The notes beneath the pieces are model-generated. The model was not told the origin of the DNA. It saw nothing but the letters and a program-made list of their open reading frames with translations, and searched no databases. Positions 17,541 through 26,487 of a stretch of 64,000 nt of DNA are shown here, piece by piece. This DNA comes from Alphaproteobacteria bacterium (lineage in GTDB: Bacteria; Pseudomonadota; Alphaproteobacteria; Rickettsiales; SXRF01). Every line of letters begins with the position of its first letter. The stretch's first letter is position 1. The stretch is taken from assembly GCA_020049775.1 (NCBI GenBank), contig JAGVLO010000003.1, forward strand, positions 310,001 through 374,000, read 5' to 3'. A program made the translations under genes and the position numbers.

Positions 17541-19322
17541 ATGGCACGAGGCGGCATCGCGGCATCGACACGTCCCAAGGGCGACCTGAAGCATTTATGG
17601 CCAATTTTTTCTTACCTGCGTCCGTACCGTTTGCAGGTGGCGATTGCGACAGTTGCATTGGTGTTCACTTCCTCGGCAGTTCTGGGACTGGGTAGCGGGT
17701 TGCGTTATCTGGTGGATGAAGGGCTGGGCAAAAATGACCAGCAGCTACTCGACCGCGCGTTTTATATTCTATCAGCAGTAACGATCCTGTTGGCGATCGC
17801 ATCGTATGCACGTTTTTATTTTGTGTCGCTGATTGGCGAGCGCGTGGTTGCGGACGTGCGCAACGATATTTACCGCCATTTGGTCGGCATGCATATCGGC
17901 TATTTTGAATCCACGCGTACCGGCGAATTGCTCTCACGCCTGACAACGGATACCACGCTGCTGCAAACGGTCATCGGCAGCTCGGTATCAGTGGCGTTGC
18001 GCAATACCCTGCTATTTGTAGGAGGCATTATTCTATTGTTGATTACCAGCGAGCGCCTGACCAGCTATATGCTGCTGATGCTGCCGCTGGTGGTGGTGCC
18101 GATTATTCTTCTTGGAAAGCGCGTGCGCCTGCTTGCGCGCGAGTCGCAGGCAAGGGTTGCAGATATCAGCGCCCATGCAGAGGAGAGCTTAAACGGCATA
18201 CGCACTGTGCAGTCGCTGGCGCTTGAGCCATATGACCAGCAGCGCTTTTCCGGCCATGTCGATGCGGCGTTGCAGATTGCCATAGGCCGTATCCGCACAC
18301 GCGCCATGCTAACGGCGCTGGTCATTATGCTGGTGTTCGGCTCGATTGTGACCGTGTTGTGGTTTGGTGGGCGCGACGTGCTGGCAGGGCGTATTACACC
18401 GGGTGATTTGTCGGCATTTATTTTTTATTCCGTGGTAGTGGCAGGCGCTATCGGCGCTATCAGCGAAGTGGTGGCTGATTTGCAGCGTGCTGCAGGCGCG
18501 GCAGAGCGCATATCGGAATTGCTCGAGATTGCACCGGAGGTGGCATCTCCCGTTGAATCTGTCCGGCTTCCAGATGTATCGCACGCGCAGGTAACGTTTG
18601 AGTCTGTTGGCTTCAGCTACCCGACGCGTAAAAACAAACCTGCGGTTGAGGAGTTTTCACTAAGCGTGGAATCGGGACGCACGGTGGCGCTGGTTGGGCC
18701 GTCGGGTGCCGGAAAAAGCACCATTTTCCAGCTGTTGCTGCGTTTTTATGATCCGGACAGCGGGGCGGTATTGCTCAATGGTGTGGACATCCGCCAGTTG
18801 CAGTTGGCGGATTTGCGCGGATTGATAGGCATTGTACCGCAAGATCCGGTGATTTTTTCTACCACAGTGCGTGAGAATATACGCCTTGGCCGCATTGACG
18901 CCAGTGACGAACAGATAGAAGCAGCGGCGAGTGCTGCCTGTGCGATGGAGTTTATCGAAAAGCTGCCGCAGGGCTTTGATACGCATCTTGGCGAAAAAGG
19001 TGTGCGTCTGTCCGGTGGACAGCGCCAGCGTGTGGCGATTGCGCGTGCGCTGGTACGCAACCCGAAGCTACTGCTGCTGGATGAGGCGACCAGTGCGCTG
19101 GATTCCGAAAACGAGCATCTTATCCAGAAAGCACTGGAGCAACTGATGCACGGGCGCACGACTTTTGTTATTGCCCACCGGCTTTCTACCATTACGCGTG
19201 CCGACCAGATTGTGCTGATGAACGAAGGGCGCATTGAGGCGCTCGGGTCGCACCATGAATTGCTTTCGCGCAGCAGGCTTTATGCAAGGCTGGCGGAATT
19301 ACAATTCAGAACAGCAGCTTAG
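17541..19322 (+). CDS. ABC exporter, fused permease/ATPase (MsbA-like)
   Basis: The 593-aa half-transporter has six membrane helices in the first 310 residues and a nucleotide-binding domain after about 345. Walker A is GPSGAGKS at 386-393, the signature is LSGGQRQR, Walker B is LLLLDEAT, and the H-loop is VIAHRLST. Coupling-helix sequences such as YFESTRTGELLSRLTTDT are typical of ABCB/MsbA-type exporters. Such proteins flip lipid A, lipids or drugs; the substrate cannot be assigned here. It begins 2 bases after the upstream hypothetical gene and acts as a homodimer in this family. The next gene has its own promoter. Confidence 0.93.
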   Translation: MARGGIAASTRPKGDLKHLWPIFSYLRPYRLQVAIATVALVFTSSAVLGLGSGLRYLVDEGLGKNDQQLLDRAFYILSAVTILLAIASYARFYFVSLIGERVVADVRNDIYRHLVGMHIGYFESTRTGELLSRLTTDTTLLQTVIGSSVSVALRNTLLFVGGIILLLITSERLTSYMLLMLPLVVVPIILLGKRVRLLARESQARVADISAHAEESLNGIRTVQSLALEPYDQQRFSGHVDAALQIAIGRIRTRAMLTALVIMLVFGSIVTVLWFGGRDVLAGRITPGDLSAFIFYSVVVAGAIGAISEVVADLQRAAGAAERISELLEIAPEVASPVESVRLPDVSHAQVTFESVGFSYPTRKNKPAVEEFSLSVESGRTVALVGPSGAGKSTIFQLLLRFYDPDSGAVLLNGVDIRQLQLADLRGLIGIVPQDPVIFSTTVRENIRLGRIDASDEQIEAAASAACAMEFIEKLPQGFDTHLGEKGVRLSGGQRQRVAIARALVRNPKLLLLDEATSALDSENEHLIQKALEQLMHGRTTFVIAHRLSTITRADQIVLMNEGRIEALGSHHELLSRSRLYARLAELQFRTAA

Positions 19323-19326
19323 AGCG

Positions 19327-19369
19327 TTAACCCCGTTTTAAGAAAATAGTAATAAAACACTGCTATACT
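19327..19369 (+). promoter_or_regulatory. CtrA-like box plus -10 element upstream of the EAL gene
   Basis: A perfect TTAA-N7-TTAA (19327-19341) matches the alphaproteobacterial CtrA consensus. A TATACT hexamer lies at 19364-19369, which places the CtrA box over the -35 region, the usual geometry for CtrA-activated promoters. Transcription would start near 19376, about 38 bases before the EAL start codon. The pattern is visible; binding is inferred. Confidence 0.55.
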
Positions 19370-19413
19370 TAAATAATTCGCATTTTCTCTCCCCCGTGAC
19401 AGGTAACTGGCGT

Positions 19414-20490
19414 ATGGCCGAAGTATCAGCAAAAAAATTCAACCTGCCATGGCACCAACATGACAGCTACTGGCTCACCCTTTATGCAGTGCAAGGCAAA
19501 TTCAGGCCGGATCTGTTTTCAGAATTGCAGAAAGCGGGCCTTCAGGAGCTTCCGGACAATGGTATCGCGCTGACGCAGGGCATGGGTTCGCAGGCCAACC
19601 GCACATGGAAAACGGTGTGGGCGCCGGTATATGAAGTGCTTTCGCGGATGAAGGCGGAAAACGAGGTGGAAGTGGCGTTGACGCCGGGTACGGAAATTCC
19701 GGGTGAACTGGTGGTGCAGCGCCAGAGCGCTACAGCTATGCAGGCTATTGCTGAAAGCCTGTGGCTTGGTGAAGCGCTGCTGGAAGACCGCATCATGTGT
19801 TACCTGCAGCCGGTGCTGAGCGCTCCGGGAAAAATATTTGGCTATGAATCATTTGCGCGTGTGGCGGGAGCGGACGGTGCGATTATCGCTGGTGACCGCA
19901 TCGTAACAGCCAGCAAGGCGCTGGGGATTGAATACATGATTGACCGCCACCTACAGGTGCAGGCGATTAAAACCTTCATGTCCAGCAAGTTTAACGGTTT
20001 CCTGTTCGTCAATTTCTTTCCGGGTTTTATCCACCGCCCTTCGGTGTATCTGGAAGGACTCAGTGATACGGTGAAAAGTTTTGGCATTGTGGCCAAGAAT
20101 ATTGTACTCGACTTCACCAAGTCTGAAATACCGCACGATCTGGCGCATTTAAAAAGCGTTTGCGAATATGGCCGCTCCTGCGGTTATTCGATTGCGCTCG
20201 ACGATGTGGAATCTGTAAAAAGCGTAAAGCGCCTGCTAACGGACATACGTCCCGACTTTGTCAAAGTCGATATGCAGCTAGTGCATAAAGTAGAACAACC
20301 TGAAGGTCGCGATACCATCCGCGAGATTGTGGAACTGGCACATGCGTCCAAGAGTACAGTAGTGGGCGAAGGTATCGAAACCGAAGCCATGTACCAGGCA
20401 CTGCGCCAGCTGGGCGTTGACCTGTTTCAGGGCTATCATTTCTCACCGCCTGTTCCTGTCGAAGTCGCGCTCAAGCGTACAGCCAATTAA
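19414..20490 (+). CDS. EAL-domain protein, probable cyclic-di-GMP phosphodiesterase
   Basis: The 358-aa protein carries an EAL domain from about residue 115 to the end and an unassigned N-terminal region. The signature EAL is ESF at 145-147, VNF (N200) supplies the metal-site Asn, LDFTK stands where LEITE is usual (Asp for Glu), ALDD gives Asp 263/264, FVKVD gives the catalytic-site Lys 284, and GEGIET supplies Glu 319; QGYHFSPP closes the domain. Nearly all catalytic residues are kept, so activity is plausible. No GGDEF domain is present. I chose the ATG preceded by AGGTAAC over a GTG 18 bases upstream that has no ribosome-binding site. A CtrA-like promoter precedes it. Confidence 0.88.
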   Translation: MAEVSAKKFNLPWHQHDSYWLTLYAVQGKFRPDLFSELQKAGLQELPDNGIALTQGMGSQANRTWKTVWAPVYEVLSRMKAENEVEVALTPGTEIPGELVVQRQSATAMQAIAESLWLGEALLEDRIMCYLQPVLSAPGKIFGYESFARVAGADGAIIAGDRIVTASKALGIEYMIDRHLQVQAIKTFMSSKFNGFLFVNFFPGFIHRPSVYLEGLSDTVKSFGIVAKNIVLDFTKSEIPHDLAHLKSVCEYGRSCGYSIALDDVESVKSVKRLLTDIRPDFVKVDMQLVHKVEQPEGRDTIREIVELAHASKSTVVGEGIETEAMYQALRQLGVDLFQGYHFSPPVPVEVALKRTAN

Positions 20491-20505
20491 TCGATTAGCA
20501 TTGAG

Positions 20506-21546
20506 TCAGGCTTTTTCCAGCGCCTTTGGCATTTGCGCATGGTAATAGGCGACGGTTTTTTTCAAGGCATCGCGTAGGCCCGTCGAAGGTTGCCAGCCGA
20601 GATATTGCTGTGCTTTTTCAATGCTGGGTATGCGTACTTCAACATCCTCATATCCCTTGCCGTAATAGTCGCTACCTTGTGAAGACGTGATTTCAATTCG
20701 CGATCTTATATTTTCATAGCCAGGGAATTCCGACATCACCTCAATCATCAACTCTGCCAGTTCGGCAATCGAACATAAATTGTCCGGATGTCCGATATTG
20801 AAAATGCGGCTTGCCGTATCATTATTGTTTTCCAGAATACGCATCAGCGCGTCAATTGCATCTTCGATATACAGGAAGCAGCGTTTCTGGCGTCCGCCAT
20901 CCACCAGCACGATATTTTCACGGTGAAATAGGTTGTGCAGGAACTGCGCGACCACGCGGTTGGTGGCATCTTTTGCCCATACATTGTCGAGCTTTGGCCC
21001 GAACCAGTTAAACGGCCTGAACAGCGTGAAATTAAGCCCGCGCTGCTGGCCATACGCGTAAATAACGCGGTCCATCAATTGTTTTGAGCTGGCATAAATC
21101 CAGCGCGGCTTGTTGATAGGGCCGGTAACCAGCCTGCTGGTTTCCTCGTCGTAGGGAATGTCCTCGCTCATGCCGTACACTTCGGACGTAGAGGGAAAAA
21201 CCAGCCGCTTTTTATAGGTGACGCAGTGGCGCACCACTTCTAAATTAGCCTCGAAATCCAGTTCGAACACGGCCAGCGGGTTTTTGACATACACGGCAGG
21301 GCTGGCAATGGCCACCAGCGGTAACACCGTGTCACACTTCTTGACATGGTATTCCACCCATTCCTTGTGGATGGTGATATCACCTTCGGTGAAATGAAAA
21401 CGCGGATGGGTAAGGCACTCGGCGAGCTTGCTGGCGCGTATGTCCATGGCATAGATATTCCAGTCGCGGTGCTTGAGTATATACGCGCATAAATGGCTGC
21501 CGATGAATCCATTGGCACCCAGAATCAGTAGATTACGCTGGCTCAC
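20506..21546 (-). CDS. ArnA-type UDP-glucuronate oxidative decarboxylase domain protein (no formyltransferase domain)
   Basis: The 346-aa SDR protein corresponds to the C-terminal half of E. coli ArnA, which converts UDP-glucuronate to UDP-4-keto-arabinose. It has the NAD site GANGFIGSHL (9-18), the catalytic PSTSEVYGM with the Ser-Glu pair, YASSKQ for the Tyr-Lys pair, and YYGKGYEDVEVRIPSI, where the Arg equivalent to ArnA Arg619 is retained. The N-terminal formyltransferase half of ArnA is absent, and the protein starts right at the Rossmann fold. It is the last gene of the arn-like operon, overlapping arnC by 4 bases (ATGA). Confidence 0.9.
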   Translation of the reverse strand: MSQRNLLILGANGFIGSHLCAYILKHRDWNIYAMDIRASKLAECLTHPRFHFTEGDITIHKEWVEYHVKKCDTVLPLVAIASPAVYVKNPLAVFELDFEANLEVVRHCVTYKKRLVFPSTSEVYGMSEDIPYDEETSRLVTGPINKPRWIYASSKQLMDRVIYAYGQQRGLNFTLFRPFNWFGPKLDNVWAKDATNRVVAQFLHNLFHRENIVLVDGGRQKRCFLYIEDAIDALMRILENNNDTASRIFNIGHPDNLCSIAELAELMIEVMSEFPGYENIRSRIEITSSQGSDYYGKGYEDVEVRIPSIEKAQQYLGWQPSTGLRDALKKTVAYYHAQMPKALEKA

Positions 21547-22475
21547 TTTTGCAACACCTGTTTTACAACATAGCGCGGACGATGGCGCACCTCTTTGTAG
21601 ATGCGGCCGACATATTCACCAAGGATACCCAGTCCGGTCATGGTGATGCTGATGAGGAAGAACAGCACCGCAAACAGGGTGAAAACGCCTTCGGCTTCCG
21701 GCCCGATGAAAAGGCGGCGGAATATGAGATAGCCCACAAGGATAAGGCTGGCGGTAGAAAGCAGCATGCCCACAATGGTGAAGAGTTGCAGCGGCACCAG
21801 CGAGAAGCCGGTAATCAGGTCGAAGTTGTAACGTATGAGCCTGTACAGGTTGTATTTTGAAGTGCCTCCGACGCGTGCCTCGTGGCCTACAGGGATTTCC
21901 ACCGGATTGGTCGCAAGCGATTGCGAAAGTGCTGTGATGAAAGGTGTAGCATCGCCGCTTTTTACAATCTGGTCGATAACGCTGCGGTGATAAGCGCGCA
22001 GCATGCAGCCATGGTCGCTCATTTTGATATGGGTGATGCGGTCGCGCATTATATTGGAAAGCTTGGATACCAGTCTGCGCCAGCCCAAATCTTTACGCTT
22101 GCTGCGTACACCGCCTACAACATCATGTCCCTTGTCGATCATTTCCAGCAGCTTGGGAATATCTTCCGGCGGGTTCTGCAGGTCGCAGTCCAGTGTGACC
22201 ACCACATCGCCGCGCGAATGCTCGAATCCAGCGACAATAGCAGGGTGCTGGCCGTAATTATGCACAAACTGCACTACGCGGATGACGTCCGGCCGTTTTT
22301 CGAAAAGCTCTGCCAGCTTTTTCTGTGACTGGTCAGTGCTGCCGTCATTGACGAAGATTACTTCGTAGGGTTTGCCGTGCTTGTCCATGGTGGGAAGCAG
22401 GCGACCGCACAGTATGGGAAGGGCCTCTTCCTCATTGTACACGGGAATAACGACGCTGATGCTCGGCTCGGTCAT
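21543..22475 (-). CDS. arnC: ArnC-like undecaprenyl-phosphate aminoarabinose (formamido-arabinose) transferase
   Basis: A 310-aa GT2 glycosyltransferase: N-terminal SVVIPVYNEEEALPIL, then NYGQHPAIVAGFEHS and VVTLDCDLQNPPEDIPKLL, which closely follow ArnC, and two C-terminal membrane helices (about 230-255 and 265-290). ArnC loads the aminoarabinose unit onto undecaprenyl phosphate at the inner membrane. E. coli ArnC uses the formylated sugar; here no formyltransferase is encoded nearby, so the donor may be unformylated. A dolichol-phosphate-mannose-type transferase is the alternative, but the operon context supports ArnC. The arnB stop lies 10 bases upstream. Confidence 0.87.
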   Translation of the reverse strand: MTEPSISVVIPVYNEEEALPILCGRLLPTMDKHGKPYEVIFVNDGSTDQSQKKLAELFEKRPDVIRVVQFVHNYGQHPAIVAGFEHSRGDVVVTLDCDLQNPPEDIPKLLEMIDKGHDVVGGVRSKRKDLGWRRLVSKLSNIMRDRITHIKMSDHGCMLRAYHRSVIDQIVKSGDATPFITALSQSLATNPVEIPVGHEARVGGTSKYNLYRLIRYNFDLITGFSLVPLQLFTIVGMLLSTASLILVGYLIFRRLFIGPEAEGVFTLFAVLFFLISITMTGLGILGEYVGRIYKEVRHRPRYVVKQVLQK

Positions 22476-22485
22476 AACGTTAGCT

Positions 22486-23649
22486 TTACCGCTTATGCAG
22501 TATTTTTTCCAGTGTTTTAATTACGCGCTCCTGCTCCCCGTCCGTCATGGTCGGAAACAGGGGCAGGCTGAAGATACGTTCTCCGGCTTGCAGCGCATTG
22601 GGCATATCGCCGGGCTGCCAGCCAAAATTGCGGCGATACCAGCTGAAGACATGGGCTGCCTGGTAATGCAGGCCAACGCCGATATTTTCACGCTTCATGG
22701 CTTCTATCAGCCAGTCGCGCCCAACAGCGGCCTTGTCGCTCAGGCGCGGGGTGAATAGGTGCCATGCGTGTGTATGTGCATAGTCCGGTGCGGCAGGCAA
22801 CACCAGCTCCGGCCAATCGGCGAAGGCTTCCATATAGCGCTTGGCTATGCGTGTGCGCGCTTCGATATAGTTACCCAGTTCCGGCAGCTGGTGAATGCCA
22901 AGCGATGCCTGCATGTCGGTAAGGTTGTATTTATAGCCAGGGCCTACCACGTCATAATATTGGCTGCCGCCCTTGCCCATACGTTCGGCGGCAGTGCGGT
23001 CGATACCATGAAAACGCAGGCATTCAATGGCGTAAACGGTGTCGATGCTGTCGGTAATGACGGCACCACCTTCACCGGTGGTAATATTTTTGTTGGGGTG
23101 GAAACTCATCACCTGTAAATCGCCGAACGAGCCAATGCGTTTGCCTTTGTAGCTGGCGCCGATGGCGTGTGCGCAGTCTTCCACCACGCGCAGCCCGTGT
23201 TTTTTGGCAATGCTGTATATGGCGTCCAGATCGGCGGGCAGGCCTGCAAAATGTACCGGCATGATGGCGCGTGTGCGCGGAGTGATGGCACGTTCAATCT
23301 GGTTTACGTTGATATTGAGGGTCGTGGGGTCAATATCTACTAGCACAGGTTTGCCGCCAGCCAGCACGATAGTGTTGAGCGTGGCCACAAAGGTAAGCGG
23401 CGTGGTGATGATTTCTTCATCACTCTGTAAACCAAGCGTGAGCAGGGCCGCATGCAGCCCGGCGGTGGCAGAAGAAACACAAAGTGCGCGCCTGCCTTCA
23501 TGGTAGGCGGTGAGCATGTCTTCGAAACGCTGCATGCGCGGCCCGCTGGTTATCCAGCCGGAGCGCAAGCAGGATACGACCTCTTCTATCGCCGCTTCGC
23601 TGATGTTGGGTTTGGAAAAGGGGATGAAGGGCGGAGGCGTATCGCTCAT
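22486..23649 (-). CDS. arnB: UDP-4-amino-4-deoxy-L-arabinose aminotransferase
   Basis: The 387-aa PLP enzyme of the DegT/DnrJ/EryC1 family starts MSDTPPPFIPFSKPNISEA and contains RSGWITSGPRMQRFE, the cofactor-phosphate region SSATAGLHAALL, and the PLP lysine in SFHPNKNITTGEGGA. ArnB transaminates UDP-4-keto-arabinose to UDP-Ara4N. The frame is open for 67 more codons upstream, but that part is the shadow of the preceding gene; the ATG at 23649 overlaps that gene's TGA by one base (TGATG). Length (E. coli ArnB is about 380 aa) and sequence agree. Confidence 0.93.
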   Translation of the reverse strand: MSDTPPPFIPFSKPNISEAAIEEVVSCLRSGWITSGPRMQRFEDMLTAYHEGRRALCVSSATAGLHAALLTLGLQSDEEIITTPLTFVATLNTIVLAGGKPVLVDIDPTTLNINVNQIERAITPRTRAIMPVHFAGLPADLDAIYSIAKKHGLRVVEDCAHAIGASYKGKRIGSFGDLQVMSFHPNKNITTGEGGAVITDSIDTVYAIECLRFHGIDRTAAERMGKGGSQYYDVVGPGYKYNLTDMQASLGIHQLPELGNYIEARTRIAKRYMEAFADWPELVLPAAPDYAHTHAWHLFTPRLSDKAAVGRDWLIEAMKRENIGVGLHYQAAHVFSWYRRNFGWQPGDMPNALQAGERIFSLPLFPTMTDGEQERVIKTLEKILHKR

Positions 23650-24014
23650 CAGGTCCTGCTTACCATCCACACGCCAATCATGATGACCAGCATACCGGCA
23701 AGACGCATGGGGCCGAGTGCTTCGCCCAGCCACGCATAGGCCACCATGCCGGTAAGGATGTAGCCGAGGCTCATCATCGGGTAGGCCATGCTGACTTCGA
23801 CACGTGACAGAACTACCAGCCATACCAGCACGCTCGAAACATAGCAGCATAGTCCGGTCAAAATCGGCAGGCTGGTGGCAACCTGCGATCCGATAGGTAC
23901 AAGATTTGCCATCGACACTTCAAACTGGCCGATGCGCGACATGCCGACTTTAAGCAACAGCTGGGCGGCGGTGTTGAATACAACGCCAATCAGTATAAGG
24001 ATAATGTGGTTCAT
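23649..24014 (-). CDS. EamA/SMR-type small membrane protein, ArnE/ArnF-like flippase subunit
   Basis: The 121-aa protein has four hydrophobic helices and reads like half an EamA transporter: an N-terminal helix with NTAAQLLLKVGM, a third helix AYPMMSLGYILTGMVAYAWLGEAL and a final helix. ArnE and ArnF, of similar size, form the heterodimeric flippase that moves undecaprenyl-P-aminoarabinose across the inner membrane. Only one such gene is present, so it may homodimerise or pair with a gene elsewhere. Its ATG overlaps the arnT stop as ATGA, and its stop overlaps arnB. Confidence 0.85.
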   Translation of the reverse strand: MNHIILILIGVVFNTAAQLLLKVGMSRIGQFEVSMANLVPIGSQVATSLPILTGLCCYVSSVLVWLVVLSRVEVSMAYPMMSLGYILTGMVAYAWLGEALGPMRLAGMLVIMIGVWMVSRT

Positions 24015-25480
24015 GGTGACTGCCTTTCCAGTAACACGGTATTGCCATATTTTGCGCGTATCTGCAACCGGCAGTTGGCGTGTTCCGGCAAAGCCTGATA
24101 GCTAGCCTCGGTTATGAAAACATAGAGATTATACGGAATTTGCGGGCAGCTCTTCCAGAATTGCTGTGCGGATATCATCCATTCGTGTGTGTTTGGATAG
24201 TGCGTAATGCCAAAATATAACTCGCCCGCCCAGCCCGCTACGGTGATATTCCGCTTTAAATATACAGGCAAATCCTGCCAGTAGCTTTCATAGGCAACCA
24301 CCGTGTCTTCCGGCTTTAATACTGGCAACAAATTATCCGTGAGCGGTTTGCTTGTGCGTATGGGGAAATAATGTGTCAGGAAATTGGCAGAGATAAAAGC
24401 AATAGAAGTCACCGCCACAATACCAGCGATAAAGTATTTTGGCCAATACTTGGGAGAACGCTTAGTCCAGAACGGTTCGAGCGCACGCGCAAGCACAATA
24501 GCCAGCGGCGGGAAAATCACAAAAATATAAGATAACAGTTTTGATTGTGAGAGTGAGAAGAATAGAAGCGGTAGCACAATCCAGAGCAATAAAAATACAT
24601 CCTGCGGGTTTTTGCGCGAATGGTTTTTCCATGCCAGCGGCAGAAATACAGACCATGGCAGAAGGCCCGCAAACGCAATGGCGATGAAAAACCACCACGG
24701 CGCGGTGCGCTGGTGGCTGTCGCTTACATAGCGCGTGAAATGCTCATGGATAAAATAAAACGCAGAAAAATCCGGATGGGTGTTGTGCATCACCACATGC
24801 CAGGGGCCAGCAATAACAAAAAATAGTAATGTACCCGTAACAAGTCTTGCCTCTTTGAGTACATGCCATTTGCCGCAGGCAATAATCCATGCGCCCATCA
24901 CCATGCCGGGAATGATGATGCCGATCAGCCCTTTGGTCATGGTTGCCAGCGCGGCACAAGCATACATCGCCAGATAGAAATAGGCGCGCATCCGCGGCGC
25001 TTGTGTGTATTGCGCCGCAATGAAAAAAACAATGCAGCCAGTGATGAATAATGCCACCGGTACATCCAGCGTAACAAATCGGCTAAGCCCATACCCCATC
25101 ACGCTGGTGGCAAGCACGGTGGCGGCAAGCAAGCCGCACAGTCGGCTATAGAACATCCGCGTAGCGGCGTAAGTGATAATACAGGTGGCCGAGAGCATCA
25201 GTATGGTGAGGGCGCGTCCTGCGAATTCACCTGTCCCAAACAGCTGCAACATGCTGGCCTGCAGCCAGTAGAAGAGGGGTGGTTTTTCAAAATAAGGTAC
25301 GCCGTTGATACGCGGCGTCAGCCAGTCACCTGTCTGCAGCATCTGCATCGGTATGGCGATATAGCGCGCCTCGCTGGGAAGTGTATAGGGGCGCGTACCA
25401 AGGCCGATGGAAAAGAAAATAATGGTGAGTATGGCAATGCGCAGGCAATCACGTTGCCATGATGCCGTTTTATCCGGCAT
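24011..25480 (-). CDS. arnT: ArnT-like lipid A aminoarabinose transferase (GT39/GT83 family)
   Basis: The 489-aa polytopic GT-C glycosyltransferase has about 11-12 membrane helices, an early FSIGLGTRPYTLPSEARYIAIPMQML with the acidic residue of the first periplasmic loop, and GVPYFEKPPLFYWLQA, a hallmark of the ArnT/PMT group. ArnT transfers aminoarabinose from undecaprenyl phosphate to lipid A in the periplasm, lowering negative charge and polymyxin binding. The C-terminal soluble part is shorter than in E. coli ArnT (550 aa). It overlaps the CDF transporter gene upstream by 11 bases and the EamA gene downstream by 4. Substrate is inferred from the operon. Confidence 0.86.
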   Translation of the reverse strand: MPDKTASWQRDCLRIAILTIIFFSIGLGTRPYTLPSEARYIAIPMQMLQTGDWLTPRINGVPYFEKPPLFYWLQASMLQLFGTGEFAGRALTILMLSATCIITYAATRMFYSRLCGLLAATVLATSVMGYGLSRFVTLDVPVALFITGCIVFFIAAQYTQAPRMRAYFYLAMYACAALATMTKGLIGIIIPGMVMGAWIIACGKWHVLKEARLVTGTLLFFVIAGPWHVVMHNTHPDFSAFYFIHEHFTRYVSDSHQRTAPWWFFIAIAFAGLLPWSVFLPLAWKNHSRKNPQDVFLLLWIVLPLLFFSLSQSKLLSYIFVIFPPLAIVLARALEPFWTKRSPKYWPKYFIAGIVAVTSIAFISANFLTHYFPIRTSKPLTDNLLPVLKPEDTVVAYESYWQDLPVYLKRNITVAGWAGELYFGITHYPNTHEWMISAQQFWKSCPQIPYNLYVFITEASYQALPEHANCRLQIRAKYGNTVLLERQSP

Positions 25481-26411
25481 GGCTGGACAAGGCGCAAGGG
25501 TCGGCGCTGTTGCCGATTTCTATTTGCAGTGTGGCATGGTTGATATTGAAACGGTGTTCGAGCTCATGGGTTGTGCTGTGAATGAAGGCGTCACCTGGAT
25601 GTCCGGCGGGCATCAGCAAATGGGCGGAAAGGGCAACGCCGGTGGTACTCATGGCCCAGACATGCAGGTCATGTACTTCGCTTACGCCGTCGAGACCTTT
25701 GAGGTAGGCTTTTACTTCCCCGATATCGATATTGCGCGGAACGGCGTGCAACGCAAGACTGGTGGAATCGCGTAGCAGCGACCATGTGCCAGCCACAATT
25801 ACCAATGCAATGACAAGGCTGACCAGCGGGTCGATCCATAGCCAGCCCGTATTCATCATGACAATACCGGATACGACAACCCCTACCGACACGGTAGCAT
25901 CGGCCAGCATATGCAGGTATGCGCTCCTGATATTCAGGTCTTTATGATGCCCCGCATGCAGGAAGTAAGCGGTTATGCCATTGATAAAAACGCCAACAGC
26001 GGCCACCACTATCATGGTCATAGCGGCGGGTTGTTCAGGCTGCGATAAACGTTGCAGGGCTTCCCAGCTTATGCCGCCGACGGCGACCAACAACAGCAGT
26101 GCATTGGCCAGTGCCGCCATTATCGAGGCGCTTTGCAGGCCGTAGGTAAAACGCTTTGAGGGCTTGCGCAGGGCAAGGCGCATGGCGATAAGCGCTATCA
26201 CCAGCCCCAGCACGTCGCTGGCGTTATGGCCCGCATCTGCCAGCAATGCCAGCGAGTTTGCCTGCAACCCATAGGCGATCTCAATCGCTACAAATGCCAC
26301 GTTAAGCGCTATACCGATAGCAAGGCTGCGGCTGACGGCGTGCCGCCCATGGTTGCAATGCCCATGATGGAGATGAGGGGGATGTGCGTGTTCGTTCATA
26401 TTTATATGCAT
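25470..26411 (-). CDS. Cation diffusion facilitator family transporter (CzcD/ZitB-like)
   Basis: The 313-aa CDF transporter has six membrane helices, a His-rich N-terminus (HPPHLHHGHCNHGRH), the metal-site HxxxD/DxxxD signatures LLADAGHNASDVLGL and YLHMLADATVSVGVV, and a cytoplasmic domain with VHDLHVWAMSTTG. CzcD/ZitB proteins export zinc, cobalt or cadmium in exchange for protons. ATGs at 26411 and 26399 are both possible and neither has a good ribosome-binding site; a TTG further upstream is less likely. It is the first gene of the operon that continues into arnT, with an 11-base overlap, an unusual pairing of metal efflux and lipid A modification. Confidence 0.9.
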   Translation of the reverse strand: MHINMNEHAHPPHLHHGHCNHGRHAVSRSLAIGIALNVAFVAIEIAYGLQANSLALLADAGHNASDVLGLVIALIAMRLALRKPSKRFTYGLQSASIMAALANALLLLVAVGGISWEALQRLSQPEQPAAMTMIVVAAVGVFINGITAYFLHAGHHKDLNIRSAYLHMLADATVSVGVVVSGIVMMNTGWLWIDPLVSLVIALVIVAGTWSLLRDSTSLALHAVPRNIDIGEVKAYLKGLDGVSEVHDLHVWAMSTTGVALSAHLLMPAGHPGDAFIHSTTHELEHRFNINHATLQIEIGNSADPCALSSHAG

Positions 26412-26428
26412 AGCAAGAAACTGAGCGA

Positions 26429-26456
26429 TTGACAAACCGTTGCTAATTCACAATAA
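26429..26456 (+). promoter_or_regulatory. Candidate promoter for the ABC permease operon
   Basis: TTGACA (26429-26434) is followed after 16 bases by CAATAA (26451-26456), with a predicted start near 26463 and a strong AAGGAG ribosome-binding site at 26475-26480. The -35 is perfect, the -10 is weak. It overlaps the upstream region of the divergent CDF operon. Confidence 0.45.
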
Positions 26457-26487
26457 CGGCAGCAACCCCTAAGCAAGGAGCGATAAC

